Positions 8,407-19,519 of a DNA stretch of 64,000 bases are shown here, one piece after another. The position numbers and the translations under genes are program-made. The notes below the pieces were generated by a model. It made no database searches. It worked only from the letters and a program-made list of their open reading frames with translations, and was not told the origin of the DNA. Source of the stretch: Odiellus spinosus (Eukaryota; Arthropoda; Arachnida; Opiliones; Phalangiidae); the NCBI GenBank assembly GCA_963920705.1, contig CAWUCO010000283.1:186001-250000 (forward strand). The letters run 5' to 3'. Within the stretch, counting starts at the first letter, position 1. Each line of letters begins with the position of its first letter.

Positions 8407-11146
8407 TTTTTACCTCCCCGAGTGAACTTGTTCACGGGGAGGTTTTACGTTCGTCGAATCTGTGTGTCTGTGTGTCTGTGTGTCTGTGTGTGTGTCTGTC
8501 ACTTCCGGTGTAAGCGGATATCCTGTGTACACTATTTCCGGTGTAACCGGATATCACGTGACCTAGCACGTAGAACAAAAATCTTGGGACTCAAGACGTA
8601 AACATGCCATCTTATCGTTCAATTCCGTTCAACAGGAATTCCTATAATCAGGCTCCCACATGGATGTCGTGCGATTTTATGCAACCGTGGACGTCTCCCA
8701 TTGCATATTATCGCCTTCCACCATCCACATCAAACCTCGATGCTGGGCAGTTGAAGGCGATTATACACAATGGGACGTCTCCCACTGTTATAATCACCTC
8801 CGACCATCCTAACGCACCAAGGTTCAACCTCCAGTTTCCGATCTCAGCGGGCCATATTAGCGAGGCGTCCCTCACTAATATGGTCCACATCAATCATCAA
8901 CTCGCCCCCTCTACGGGTCAGATTTTCGTTCGTAGCTACACTGAGCGCCTGGTGTAATAACTACCTCCAGACATTGAACAGGGGGTGGGTTCCCCTTTCT
9001 TCACAGCTTTAAGTTACAGATACCTAATAATGTTTTTCGATCGCCTTATATACCACTTTTTTTACACTAACGCGTTGTAGCCTTATGGCGTGGTATCTTT
9101 CAGTGAATTGAAACGAAATGTTCATTTAAACTATAATTAAAATTTCTTAAATTACTTAACTTAGTCTAATTAATAATTTCGCTGAAAATTAAATTAAAAT
9201 TAAATGTTATTTTAGAAGATATTTAAGAAATTGTCTAAGAATTTTGTGAAATTTGTGTGTTCAATACCAGCTCGAGTTGGCAGCACGCGTTAAGCTATTT
9301 TCCATGTACCATTTAGTCCAAAAACATAGGTATAAAGGTATTGTAGGCTTAGGCTTGCTGCAAACTCAGGGTGGATTGGAAAACTAATACAGTTCAACTT
9401 CTACGCATTTGGAAGTAGTCTTGTTTTTTATCTATTTTAATTGATTGATTTAATTTTTTAGCTTAGCCTCAGTTATTAAAATGTGTAGGTGTTTTTTTTT
9501 TTATTTTGTTTATCGCATATATAAAAGCGTGAAATACTATTTCGGCCGTCAGAGAAAAAGCTGGGATCGAAGAGCTGGTTACCTTTTCGCTCGCCGTACC
9601 AATTCACTAGTGTGATGGTAATTCGACAGCGGCTCTTAGCTGCTTCGACTGGCGTTTCTCTCCGTGGAGTGATACCTCCTTTACCTCGGTGTCGAGGAGA
9701 GCTAATACACGTGTGTTTGGGCTTCGTACTTGTACATAACCTTAAGGCCTGCGTAAAAGCCTCATATAATGTAAGGTCTTATAGGTGATTTGCACTTGAC
9801 TTTTGGAGCGAATGTACCCGTATATCTAACTTAAACTTCTCCATTACCTACTTTGATTTTCATGTACTTGAGTTCCGTGACTGGAATGTGCTTTAAACCC
9901 AATCTTTAATAATTCGCCATTGAATAACAAACCAACTATTACCACGTAGGATAGGAGACATGATAATTGAGGTCTACATGTTGAATAACCTGCCACAAAC
10001 TTGTTAATGCCTACTGTCGTTTATTTTCGGTGACATTTTAGCTAGTGTGTAGTCACGTAAAATAACGTTTGTTTCACAACTTGTGTTGTACACTAAAGCC
10101 ATGTATAGGTTCAATTTGATATAACATTTTGCCTTTTACGTTACTTGGTCTACAAATACTCTACAACCGTCAAAATTCTGATATGGTTTTAAAAGAAGAA
10201 CCTTGACCTTGTGTATTTAATCTCATATCGAGATTAAATGTTTTTCGCATCTAATTTTAATTGGTTTATCAATATGTTATTTGTATAGATATTTTTTTTA
10301 AGATTTTATATTTTTTAGATTAAAATAAATTTATTATTCAGGAAGATTTTGTAGAATCTAGTTCTCAGGATTACCGGTGTTGAAAATTTATTTTGCTAAT
10401 GTTATCTTGATGTCTGTGTTTTCTGCCCGCTATTTGGTAGTGGTAAGATTAATATTTTTCATTTTAATTAATTGACTTATTTGGCGTTTATTTGATAATT
10501 TGCTTTACTTAAATTGTTCGTGTAAGGGCTATTTTACATATTACCAAAGATTGCTAATTTCAGTTTCTTAATTCTGATTTTTTTGTTTTAATACTGAATT
10601 ATGGACTGGATTATTTATCTTGAAATCTATGTGGTTATCTTATTTATTTTCCTTTTTTTCTCTAGTTAGGTTTGGTTTTAAGTAGAGAATTATTTAGGGT
10701 TTTGTTGGTATACTGAAGAAATGCATATAGGTTCAATGTGATATAATATTTTGCCTATTGGCGTTACTTGGTCTGCAAATACTCTAGAGCCTTCAAAATT
10801 ATTATATGGTTTTAAAAGAAGAACCTTGACCTTGCTTATTTTACTCGATACGCATTTATATTAAAATTAATTCATTATTCAGCAAATTTTTTTTCCGACT
10901 CTGGTTCTCAAAATTTTATTTTGAATTAAGTTTGATTCTTTTGCATTCAAATTTATCTTGATAAGAAGTATATTTTTGATCTGAATTATTGGTTTAATAT
11001 ATTTGGTGTTTAATTGAGATATTATTTCTTTTTGCTTTCAATCTTCGTCTTCCACAAATGCCATAAATTTTAACATTTTAGGTAAGGTTAGGTTAGTTAA
11101 CATCACGTGGTTGTCGGGGAGGTAATATTTTGGTTTCCCAACTTGT
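8407..11146 (+). mobile_element. Complete H element (copy H2), non-autonomous, HINE-like
   Basis: The left end is a T run plus a hairpin (8412-8443; arms ACCTCCCCGAGTGAAC and complement), followed by a GTGTCT-type microsatellite at 8461-8500. The right end is GGTTTCCCAACTTGT. Just inside it GTCGGGGAGGTAA repeats the hairpin arm in inverted orientation, giving a subterminal inverted repeat. The short ORFs inside are not conserved as proteins. A close inverted copy lies at 28518-31183. The architecture (terminal hairpin, subterminal repeats, microsatellite, T-run target) resembles Helentron-associated elements (HINE/DINE-1); that placement is inference. Confidence 0.75.
8412..8443. repeat. Terminal hairpin of H2
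   Basis: An almost perfect palindrome with arms ACCTCCCCGAGTGAAC and GTTCACGGGGAGGT. The equivalent hairpin is at 31147-31178, 40628-40661 and 54292-54325, and truncated at 63640-63664. Confidence 0.9.
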
Positions 11147-11168
11147 TGCATTGGCGCTCGTGAGGAAA

Positions 11169-11356
11169 GGTATATACTAACAACTTATCATATTGTGTGA
11201 GTAGCAGCTAAGGGAAGATTAGCTAACCCTTGGCACTTTTGATTTTATGATTTATTGAAATTACAAATAAGGGTACTGTACAATTAAACCGACATTTTTA
11301 ATTTATTCTATAGTCATTGATTGGATTCAATCATGGTATACTGTAAGTACAGTGCG
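11169..11356 (+). repeat. S segment, left copy, second part (partner 19606-19791)
   Basis: Nearly identical to 19606-19791, both ending GTAAGTACAGTGCG. The left copy abuts the BEL/Pao LTR; in the right copy the text continues into CTTTAAAT. Confidence 0.9.
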
Positions 11357-11610
11357 TGTAATTATTCGAGAAATAACGTGACAGAGTTTAAAATAACTTA
11401 TTAAGATTTAATTAAAATGATCAAAGTTTACATCCAGGTCCAAGTTTATAATTCGACTGATTAAAAGGGGAATTTACAGGTTCCATTACAACTCGCTTGT
11501 TTGAGATAAGATTAATTTTTATTTACATTCACTAGGTCAAAGTCTTATCTAGATTGGCTATTTTAGTCTACTAAGGGGATTATTTTTTATGCTTACACCT
11601 ATTTTCTACA
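11357..11610 (-). repeat. BEL/Pao 3' LTR
   Basis: 254 bp, TG...CA ends. It matches 18636-18857 apart from about 33 extra bases near 11540-11572, which the other LTR lacks. Confidence 0.9.
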
Positions 11611-11622
11611 ATCTCCCCGCCG
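11611..11622 (-). other. Polypurine tract of BEL/Pao
   Basis: On the minus strand GGCGGGGAGAT lies immediately upstream of the 3' LTR, the position of the plus-strand primer. Confidence 0.7.
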
Positions 11623-11645
11623 ATGGTGAATCTGTGAGTCCATCT

Positions 11646-12122
11646 TCAATCAATTTCAAGAGGGCATATCAGGTGAATCGGTCTTTTAAGGATGATGTTA
11701 GGTGGGAGACGAATGGAACATGAACGTATCTTCCCATCTCTGCCTTCGAATATTTCTTTTATGCGAACCATCTTCCACATATGTCGATGGAGGTTCTCTT
11801 CTTTAAGCAAGGCCAATTCTCCAGCTCTAATGATATGAGGTGTTGTCTTTCGGGATACTTCATGGGCTGACTTCAACTCGAGAACATATTCTTTCCGCCA
11901 ACGTTTCCAGAATTGGTCGAGTAGCTTTTCTTGGAATTTCCAACGACTTCTCAACTCGTCCTTCAATTCCTTATTGTTTAACTTCATCTTATTGTCTGGA
12001 GGTAATGATGTTGCACGGCGACCAATAAGAAAGTGACCTGGGGTTAAAGGCTCTTCATCGTATTCTTCGCCGATATAAGTAATTGGGCGGGAGTTGAGAA
12101 CCGCTTCGACTTCGGTTAACAC
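11646..12122 (-). pseudogene. BEL/Pao integrase, C-terminal part
   Basis: This 158-aa ORF is the C-terminal end of a BEL/Pao integrase. It has the family motif EAVLNSRPITY, followed by LTPGHFLIGR and an LLDQFWKRWRKEYV segment. It follows the catalytic core in another frame; between 12122 and 12340 the minus strand still encodes the catalytic-Glu region (ERAAWWGGFYERL), broken by stops or shifts. It would join viral cDNA ends to chromosomal DNA in the nucleus. A near-identical copy of this ORF lies at 18893-19369. Confidence 0.9.
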
Positions 12123-12339
12123 AGTAGTGATTTCCTCGAAGGACAGGAACGATTGACCAAGTATCTTCTTAAGGCATGATTTAGTAGACCTGACGAGGCG
12201 CTCATAAAATCCGCCCCACCAGGCAGCACGTTCAATAATAAACTTCCAAACTATTCCCGATTGACCGAAGAATTCTTTGACTTCATCATTATTGATTCTT
12301 TTCCATAAAGCTGTAATTCTCGATCAGCTCTTTTAAATG

Positions 12340-13293
12340 TCAGGCATTATCGCTGTAAATGATTTGAACCATTCCGCGTCGTGATATAAATCTTCGAAAA
12401 GCTAAGAGGAACGACTTGGTAGACATGTCTGAAACCAATTCAAGATGCAACGCTCGAGTTACTCCACAAGTAAACAGAGCTATGTATGATTTCTTCTCCT
12501 CAGTTGTTTCTTTAGTATAGATCGGCCCAGCAAAGTCAAGGCCCGTGACTTCAAATGGTTCGGCTTGTCGAACTCTATCAGCTGGTAAAGGTGCGGTGTC
12601 TTCTTTAGTTGGTTTTACCCGAAGCTTTTTACAAATAAGACATCCATTTATTCTCTTCTTGACTTGCTGTCTTGCTTTTAAAATCCAAAATCGAGTTCGT
12701 ATTTTAGCCATAGTAGAAGCTACGCCCAGATGCAGTACCTGGTTGTGAGCATGGTCGATTTGTAATTCCGAGAATCGATGTCCATCCGGTAATATAATAG
12801 GATGTCGTTCAATGTAGGAAAACTCAGAAAATTGTAAACGTCCACCAATCCGTATTACTCCGTCTTCATCAAGTGTCGGATTATACTTCAAAACCTTCGA
12901 GTTTTCTGGTAAATTTTGATTGGATTTAAGACAATTAAACTCTTTAGTGAATCTTTCTTGTTGTGTTAGCTTGATCCAGGACAACTCAGCAACTTCTAAT
13001 TCTCCTGCAGTTAAGATTCCAACAGATCTAGCATCAGCTGTTTTTCTGAGATTCGAAATAAATCTAACGATCCACGCAGTAACTCGAATAACTCGTAAAA
13101 TGGAGCTGAAGTCCTTTAACGCAAATACGGGTTCCATAGTTTTTACATTGCAGGCATATTGAGCTATAATGTTTTGGTTAGCTCGTAACTCTTCCCGTAC
13201 ATCATTCTCTTCCAAGTTTGTTGAGGTTTTAGGCCAATGACATTTAGGTAGGTGGAGCCATTGCGGACCACTCCACCAGACTTCGTTATGTAT
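12340..13293 (-). pseudogene. BEL/Pao integrase, zinc-binding and catalytic core
   Basis: The main ORF here is 291 aa. An HHCC zinc-binding region can be seen (HAHNQVLHLG ... CLICKK), then catalytic motifs TGLDFAGP (first Asp) and IIYSDNA (second Asp), after which a stop ends the ORF. The catalytic Glu is encoded downstream in another frame. Upstream of the ORF the reading continues through EVWWSGPQWL, the linker typical of BEL/Pao after RNase H, up to the mariner insertion at 13294. The element is thus split from its RNase H by that insertion. Confidence 0.9.
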
Positions 13294-13295
13294 TA

Positions 13296-14926
13296 TAGTC
13301 GCCCCAACGAAAGAAGAGCCCTGAGAAAAACGTCCGAAATGGGGTCGCCAAGCAACTGGTGTAAGTTGTACAACGGTTAAAAGGATTCAAAAGGAAGTGA
13401 AAGATGCCGAACAGATAGGAAAGTCATACGCCGAGGTTGCCCAGAGTCCCGGGAAGTCTAGAAGCCTTTCATCCCCAGTAACTGAGGTAGATAGCTTTTA
13501 GCTTGAAGCTATTAGACATCGAGTACATCAATTCTACTTAGACAAAGAGCTCCCCACTGTAGAGAAATTACTGGAATCCCTTCGACAAGTCGACGATGTG
13601 ACGCAAGAAGCCATTTTCAGCGGTGGTCGTGAATCAACTTGGTTTCGAGTATAAAAAGGTCGATAGTCGCAAGCATCTTATGGAAAGAACTGACGTCGTG
13701 GCTCGCCGTCGGCAATTTCTAAAAACTGTAAAAGGTATCGATTTGAAGGACAACGTTATTTTTATTGACGAGACGTGGGTGAATGAAAACCATACGGTAT
13801 CGCAATGTTGGCAGTTGGACGATATTTCTGGTCCGAAAGTCACTTCTGGTAAAGGAAAGAGACTTATTGTACTTCACGCGGGTTCCTCGAAACGTTTTGT
13901 GAAGAATAGACTCTTGATATTCCCATCTAAATCGGGCCTTGCAGACTATCATGCCGACATGAATGCCAAATGCTTCAAAGAGTGGTTTATAAAACAACTT
14001 CTTCCTAACATTGAAAATGCCACCATCTTCATGGACAACGTGTCATATCACTCGGTTATTGTAGACAAAGCACCTACCACAGCAACTCGTAAAGGCGACA
14101 TGCAGAAATGGCTCGACGACCAACACATTCCCTATGACAAAACCTCACTCAAAGCGGAGCTCTATGAAATAATTAAACTTCACAAGTCAAGAACCCTGAG
14201 ATACGAAATTGACGAGATTGCTGAAAGTAGAGGTCACAAAGTGGTGAGGCTTCCACCGTACCATGGCCAGTTTAACCCAATTGAGTTGATATGGGCACAA
14301 GTGAAGTTGCCAAGGAAAATTCTGGTTTCAAACTATCGACGGTCAAAGATACGGTCACCGTAAGGGCCATAGAACGTGTTACACCGGAAAATTGGATCAA
14401 CGCGATTATGCGTGTGGAAAAGGTACTTGAAGAGTACTGGGAAAAAGATGCCATCATCGAAACCGCGATTGAACCTCTTATTATCAACATGCAAGATGAC
14501 AGCGAAGAATCCGATGAATATTCGAACTAAACGGGCAAAGAGTGCTTGAATTCTAAGACAATTACATTAATTTTTGATTATATTTATGTTTTTTCACTAA
14601 TGGTGTCTTTCCTTAAATATTCAATGTTTTTAAATTCAGAGGTTAATCGTAATAAAAAAACTAGTACTGGTGTACTTTCTAATGTTGTTTCGCTATGATA
14701 TGAATTATACAGAATACTTGATCGCATTAAACAAAATATAACAGCATATACACTGCAAAAAGCCGACGTTCTATAACACCGAACTTATCCACTCAATCTC
14801 GATAGCAGACGATATTGCAGACAGACATCGCAAGAGAAAAACAAGTTGATTAATAACTATGGGGTCGATGGTGGCGACCCCATTTCGGACGTTTTTCTCA
14901 GGGCTCTTCTTTCGTTGGGGCGACTA
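13296..14926 (+). mobile_element. IS630-Tc1-mariner element of DD82E type, inserted in BEL/Pao
   Basis: It inserted at TA: the dinucleotide is at 13294-13295 and 14927-14928, and the BEL coding text on either side joins at a single TA. The terminal inverted repeats are identical over about 55 bp (start TAGTCGCCCCAACGAAAG). The single transposase gene is broken. Perfect TIRs with a dead transposase imply fairly recent insertion, probably driven by a transposase from elsewhere. Confidence 0.95.
13389..14530 (+). pseudogene. DD82E (Sailor-like) transposase, broken
   Basis: This is a DDE transposase of the IS630-Tc1-mariner superfamily, which would cut and paste the surrounding element at TA. 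The longest ORF (13623-14363) has IDETW (first Asp), FMDNVSYH (second Asp) and FNPIELIW (Glu). Exactly 82 residues separate the second Asp and the Glu, which matches the described DD82E (Sailor) group and not DD34E Tc1. Breaks: an in-frame TAG in the N-terminal region near 13498, a frameshift near 13625, and another near 14300. After that the C-terminus (14291-14530) continues in another frame, ending at about 14530. The N-terminal 80 residues probably form the helix-turn-helix DNA-binding part. Confidence 0.9.
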
Positions 14927-14934
14927 TAGTTCAT

Positions 14935-15753
14935 CTACCCTTGGCCTCTACTGAGATAATCTGCTGGATTTTCATGGCCTGGACAATGATTCCATGACTG
15001 TGGTTCGCTCAATTGTTGAATTTCAGTGACTCTATTATTCACGAAAGGCTTCCAGCGACTGGCTTGTCCTTTGATCCAATGTATTGTGATGGCAGAGTCA
15101 CTCCAGTAGAAAATCTCTGGATCCTTGTTTTTGAAGTCAGTTCGGACTCGATGAGTAAATCTAGTTCCTATGAGGGCTCCCATTAATTCGAGTCTAGGAA
15201 TTGTAAGTGTCTTGATGGGGGCTACTCTACTTCTTGATCCAATGAGGATGACATTGCTTTTTCCGTCCTTTGACGTACTTCTTAGATATAAGCAGGCTCC
15301 ATAAGCCCGTTGACTTGCGTCAGTGAAGCAATGCAATTGTATAGAGGCTTCGATATAGGAGACGTTAGATGGCAAATAGTTCCTTGGGATTTTCAGTATA
15401 TTTAACGTCGGTAATTCTCTGCACCATAATTTCCAACGATGAGTCAATTCTGCAGGCAGCTCTTCATCCCAGCTACATCCTTTTTCCCAAATGACTTGGA
15501 ACATGATCTTGACAGTTATCGTGAATGGCGTAATAAGACCAAGTGGGTCAAATATTCGAGCAGAGGCACTGAGTACGCATCGCTTCGTATTGTTAAGTGA
15601 CGACAGATAGTCGAGAAGGCCTTCAACCTTAAAGAAGAATACGTCGTCTATCTTGTCCCATGAGAGTCCCAAGACTAAGGGTACACGTTGAAGAGAAGGA
15701 AATTTCTTTGGTGGTTGGTTCAATCCATCCTTCCTTCTTCCATTTCTCTTCAA
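14935..15753 (-). pseudogene. BEL/Pao RT connection and RNase H
   Basis: This 272-aa segment includes the Pao-family connection (ARIFDPLGLITPFT) and an RNase H fold with CFTDASQRAYGACLYLRS, IPRLELMGAL and YWSDSAITIHWIK. It ends at HENPADYLSRG, the conserved end of the BEL RNase H, where a frameshift and then the mariner insertion interrupt it. Its N-terminal end overlaps the previous frame around 15680, marking a frameshift. Confidence 0.95.
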
Positions 15754-16789
15754 GCTGTCTTGAATTACTCTGCCATTTTTGTAAGGACATGTTTGCGTCT
15801 TCTAAAATTGTCTTAGATTGTTTGGACTCCTCAAAGGCATCGTGTTCATTATGAGCTCCTGATATAAGGTCGTCCACGTATAAATCATCATTTAGCTTCT
15901 TACATGTGATTCCGTACTGGCATTCTTATTTCTTGACATGATATCTTATTGTTGCAGATAGCAAGAATGGGCTCGATGTCGTCCCGAACAATACTCTAGT
16001 AAAGCAGTATGTTTTAATCTTCATATTCTTCTCTGAAGTAAGCGGGTTATCAGACCATAAAAATCGAACCGAATTTTGATCTTCTTTCTTGATTGAGATT
16101 TGTAGAAATGCTTGCGATACATCCGATATATAAGAGACTTTATAAATCCGAAACCGTATGAGTACATCCAACAAGTCGGGGTTCAAATTGGGACCCGATA
16201 ATAGACATTCATTTAATGAAGGACTCCCAGGATCATGAGCAGAGCCATCAAAGACAATCCTGACTTTGGTAGTTGTTCTCTCGTTCTTAATTACAGGTTG
16301 ATGCGGAAGATAGAATTTTCTTGGTATTCTTTCCTCATCTTCTAAGGTGATGATCTCTTTGATAATCCCCTTTTCTTCATATTCTTGGAGGATTGACTTG
16401 TAATTAACGTATAAGGAGGGATCTCGACGAAATCTTCTGGTCAGACTCAAGAATCTTCTTTTTGCACCGTTATAATTGTTACTAAGTTCAGGATGATCGT
16501 CATTCCATGGTAAAGTAACTTGATATCGACCATTCATGAATTGAACTCCTTCGAACTTCTGCAGAGCTTCTTGATGTTCGGTTGTTGATTGAGTTCCGCT
16601 TTCCAGTATTCCTAAGGACTCGATTTCCCAATGGGCTCGAAGAATTTTGCAGAGTTCATCTTCCTGGACTACAACTTTGGAAATTAGTACTGTAGATAGT
16701 CCAGACGAAACTTGCATACTCATTACTGATGTCGGGCCATGGATTAACCATCCTAAGTCACTCTCGATAGATACCAAGTTCTCGTTCAA
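15629..16789 (-). pseudogene. BEL/Pao reverse transcriptase
   Basis: RT fingers and palm are visible: RKFYLPHQPV, then KVRIVFDGSA, SLNECLLSGPNL and DVSQAFLQI (catalytic Asp). An in-frame TAA at 15928-15926 stops the ORF. The same frame then resumes with LYVDDLISGA, the YVDD active site. A frameshift near 15680 leads into the RNase H frame. The N-terminal end begins directly after the protease, ESDLGWLIHGP being the usual BEL linker. It would copy the element RNA into DNA in cytoplasmic particles. Confidence 0.95.
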
Positions 16790-16801
16790 TCGTTCTATGT
16801 T

Positions 16802-18049
16802 TCAGCTTAGAAGACTCCAATAATATTCTGTACCAATTAGTATGTGAATTCCGTCATCACAATCTTCGTTATTCGGTATTTGGTCGGCAAGACGTAACCC
16901 CTTTTGTCCTGTTTTCTCTCTTACGGCGTCACCAGGAACCTCTATTCTGGCCATCGTTATATCCTGAGATTCTAGCGCTTCTAAGTTGATTATCTTGTTG
17001 TTATAAAGACTTGTTAGTGTGACTTTCACTCTTCGACAATGCTTTACTTCTGGAATTCCACCGCCAAACGCATGGACTTGAAGAAGTTCTTCGCCAATAA
17101 CGGGAAAATTTAGTTTTTGGGAAGTACTACATTTGATGAACGTCCGTTGGCTACCACCATCTAGTAGTATTCGAACCAGTTTCTCTTTCGTACCGTTCTG
17201 GAGTCTTACTACCGCAGTTTGGAGTAAGATAGTATTCGCTCTTCCTGTAGTAGTAGTTGTGAATTGAGCAGTCGTTTCTTTCGGCAGGTTTTCAGGTTTA
17301 TGTTGAATATTATTACAGACGGCGGTGTGATGTCTTCTTTGACAATGTAAGCAGGTAACCTTGACACGGCAATCTCTTTCTAAGTGTCGACCAGATACGC
17401 AGATATAACAGCGGCCTTTCTTCAATAGTATCGCTTTCCTTTCCTCAACGGTTTTGAGGTTTTCACACTTCTCTGGTTGATGCGATTCTTCATTACAAAA
17501 TATGCAGGTTTCGAGGTTTTTTGAAATGCTATTTAACGCTGCTGCGGAATGACCAGTCGGCTTATTTCTTATTTGGTAATCATACTTGCTAGAATTCTTA
17601 TGATGTTTTGGATCTGATATTCTTTGGTTTCGTCGGAATTCTTCTGGTTCATGAGATCGTTGTTCAGCCCTCGTGTATGACAGGGATCTTTCTCTGCTCT
17701 CGACTTCGTGGCGTATAAAAGCTAGTAACTCGGAAACATCTTCGTTTCCTTCTGATGATTTCTTCTGTCTACAGAACTCTAAGGCGATATCTGATGGGAC
17801 TAATTTAAGAATAATAGAGCTAATAACTCCCACATACTTTTCAGTGGCTTCTCCCAGATTCATAAGACTTCTAACTTCGATTTCGCAGCGATCGTACAAT
17901 TTTCGAAAATCTACTAGGTCCGATGATCTTCTTACTGGGGACATATTCAAAAGTCTGTTCGTGTGAGAATTTCTTATGATATCCTTTCTTCCAAAACGAT
18001 CCTTAAGAATCTTGATAGCAGTCAAATAGTTCTCGTCGCTCAAGGTCAA
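16802..18049 (-). pseudogene. BEL/Pao gag C-terminus, zinc knuckles and aspartic protease
   Basis: This 415-aa ORF starts in the BEL gag capsid region (LTAIKILKDRFG). It continues with three cysteine-rich knuckles around residues 180-250 (CIFCNEESHQPEKC, CYICVSGRHLERDC, CLHCQRRHHTAVC) and ends with a retroviral-type aspartic protease (LLDGGSQRTFI). The ORF stops at HILIGTEYYWSLLS, just before the RT ORF. The start seen here is not the true gag start, since capsid upstream is deleted. Confidence 0.95.
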
Positions 18050-18054
18050 TCCTG

Positions 18055-18525
18055 TTACTGAATTAAGAGCCGTTCCACCAAGATACGACTTACATCTACA
18101 AAAAACTTTCCCAATTCCAGCTTAGGAAGCCTTATCCTTACGCTGTTTGATCTTAAATTTCGGTTACCCAGAACTGTATTATCACTTGCCGTACTATTTA
18201 GTCGTTGTCTATTTCGAGCGCACGAATTTAGAAACCTTTTAATCTTGGCTTTGCGGTTGATAATATCAACTTCATATACTTCGGACGCAACGATGTCCGT
18301 TTCAAGTTCTTGCTCGTCACAAAGTTCTTCTTCGATAATTTCGTTTAAGTCCTTTAATAGCTTGTCTTTGATAACAAGCTGTTCTAATAGGTCGTCCAGG
18401 ATGTCTGTTGAACCATATTCATCGTCGATATACTTGTCGATCTTGCTAATTAACTTCGACGTCTGTTGTCGTTGAACTGTTCTTTTTTTCTTTGCCTGTT
18501 CAAATTTCTTTATTAATTCCGCCAT
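18055..18525 (-). pseudogene. BEL/Pao gag N-terminus
   Basis: An ATG at 18525 begins MAELIKKFEQAKKKRTV, a coiled-coil-prone, Lys/Glu-rich gag start. It runs to the conserved IRLPKLEL motif that normally opens the capsid. There the sequence jumps after only a few residues to the LTLSDENY region in another frame, so roughly 100 codons of capsid are missing. The gag could not form particles. Confidence 0.85.
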
Positions 18526-18617
18526 TGAAGCACTGCACACGTCCGTAAAGTTCTCGAAATTTCTAAGTTCGTTATAATACTAGTTCGCGACTTAAATCGT
18601 AGCTAGCCTTCTAATTA

Positions 18618-18635
18618 TCCCGGGTTTCGGCACCA
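18618..18635 (-). promoter_or_regulatory. Primer binding site, tRNA-Phe
   Basis: On the minus strand TGGTGCCGAAACCCGGGA sits immediately next to the 5' LTR. Its complement, TCCCGGGTTTCGGCACCA, is the 3' end plus CCA of eukaryotic tRNA-Phe (acceptor stem GCCGAAA). Confidence 0.85.
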
Positions 18636-18857
18636 TGTAATTATTCGAGAAATAACGTGACAGAGTTTAAAATAACTTATTAAGAATTAATTAAAATGAT
18701 CAAAGTTTACATCCAGGTCCAAGTTTATAATTCGACTGATTAAAAGGGGAATTTACAGGTTCCATTACAACTCGCTTGTTTGAGATAAGATTAATTTTTA
18801 TTTACATTCACTAGGTTAAAAGGGGATTATTTTTTATGGTTACACCTATTTTCTACA
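18636..18857 (-). repeat. BEL/Pao 5' LTR, shared with a second partial copy
   Basis: 222 bp with TG...CA ends. It lacks about 33 bp present in the other LTR. The sequence beyond it is again polypurine tract plus integrase C-terminus. Confidence 0.9.
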
Positions 18858-19519
18858 ATCTCCCCGCCGATGGCGAATCTGTGAGTCCATCTTCAACCAA
18901 TTTCAAAAGGGCATATCAGGTCAATCGGTCTTTTAAGGATGATGTTAGGTGGGAGACGAATGGAACATGAACGTATCTTCCCATCTCTGCCTTCGAATAT
19001 TTCTTTTATGCGAACCATCTTCCACATATGTCGAGGGAGGTTCTCTTCTTTAAGCAAGGCCAATTCTCCAGCTCTAATGATATGAGGTGATGTCTTTCGG
19101 GATACTTCATGGGCTGACTTCAACTCGAGAACATATTCTTTCCGCCAACGTTTCCAGAATTGGTCGAGTAGCTTTTCTTGGAATTTCCAACGACTTCTCA
19201 ACTCGTCCTTCAATTCCTTATTGTTTAACTTCATCTTATTGTCTGGAGGTAATGATGTTGCACGGCGACCAATAAGAAAGTGACCTGGGGTTAAAGGCTC
19301 TTCATCGTATTCTTCGCCGATATAAGTAATTGGGCGGGAGTTGAGAACCGCTTCGACTTCGGTTAACACAGTAGTGATTTCCTCGAAGGACAGGAACGAT
19401 TGACCAAGTATCTTCTTAAGGCATGATTTAGTAGACCTGATGAGGTGCTCATAAAATCCGCCCCACCAGGCAGCACGTTCAATAATAAACTTCCAAACTA
19501 TTCCCGCTTCACCGAAGAA
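18858..19519 (-). pseudogene. Partial second BEL/Pao copy (integrase C-terminus)
   Basis: It matches 11611-12275 closely, including the 158-aa integrase C-terminal ORF (18893-19369) with EAVLNSRPITY. It breaks off at ACCGAAGAATTC, where the right S segment begins at a 3-bp microhomology (TTC). It shares the LTR at 18636-18857 with the main copy. Confidence 0.95.

Larger units (their letters stand above)
11357..18857 (-). mobile_element. BEL/Pao LTR retrotransposon, degenerate, with nested mariner
   Basis: LTRs beginning TGTAATTATTCG and ending TTTTCTACA bound an internal region read on the minus strand: gag, zinc knuckles, aspartic protease, reverse transcriptase with YVDD, RNase H, integrase. 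Gene order and motifs are those of BEL/Pao. Several frameshifts, in-frame stops and a gag deletion make it inactive. Beyond the upstream LTR the text goes straight into the 3' end of a second BEL copy (18858-19519), so two copies share one LTR, as tandem elements do after recombination. Confidence 0.95.
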
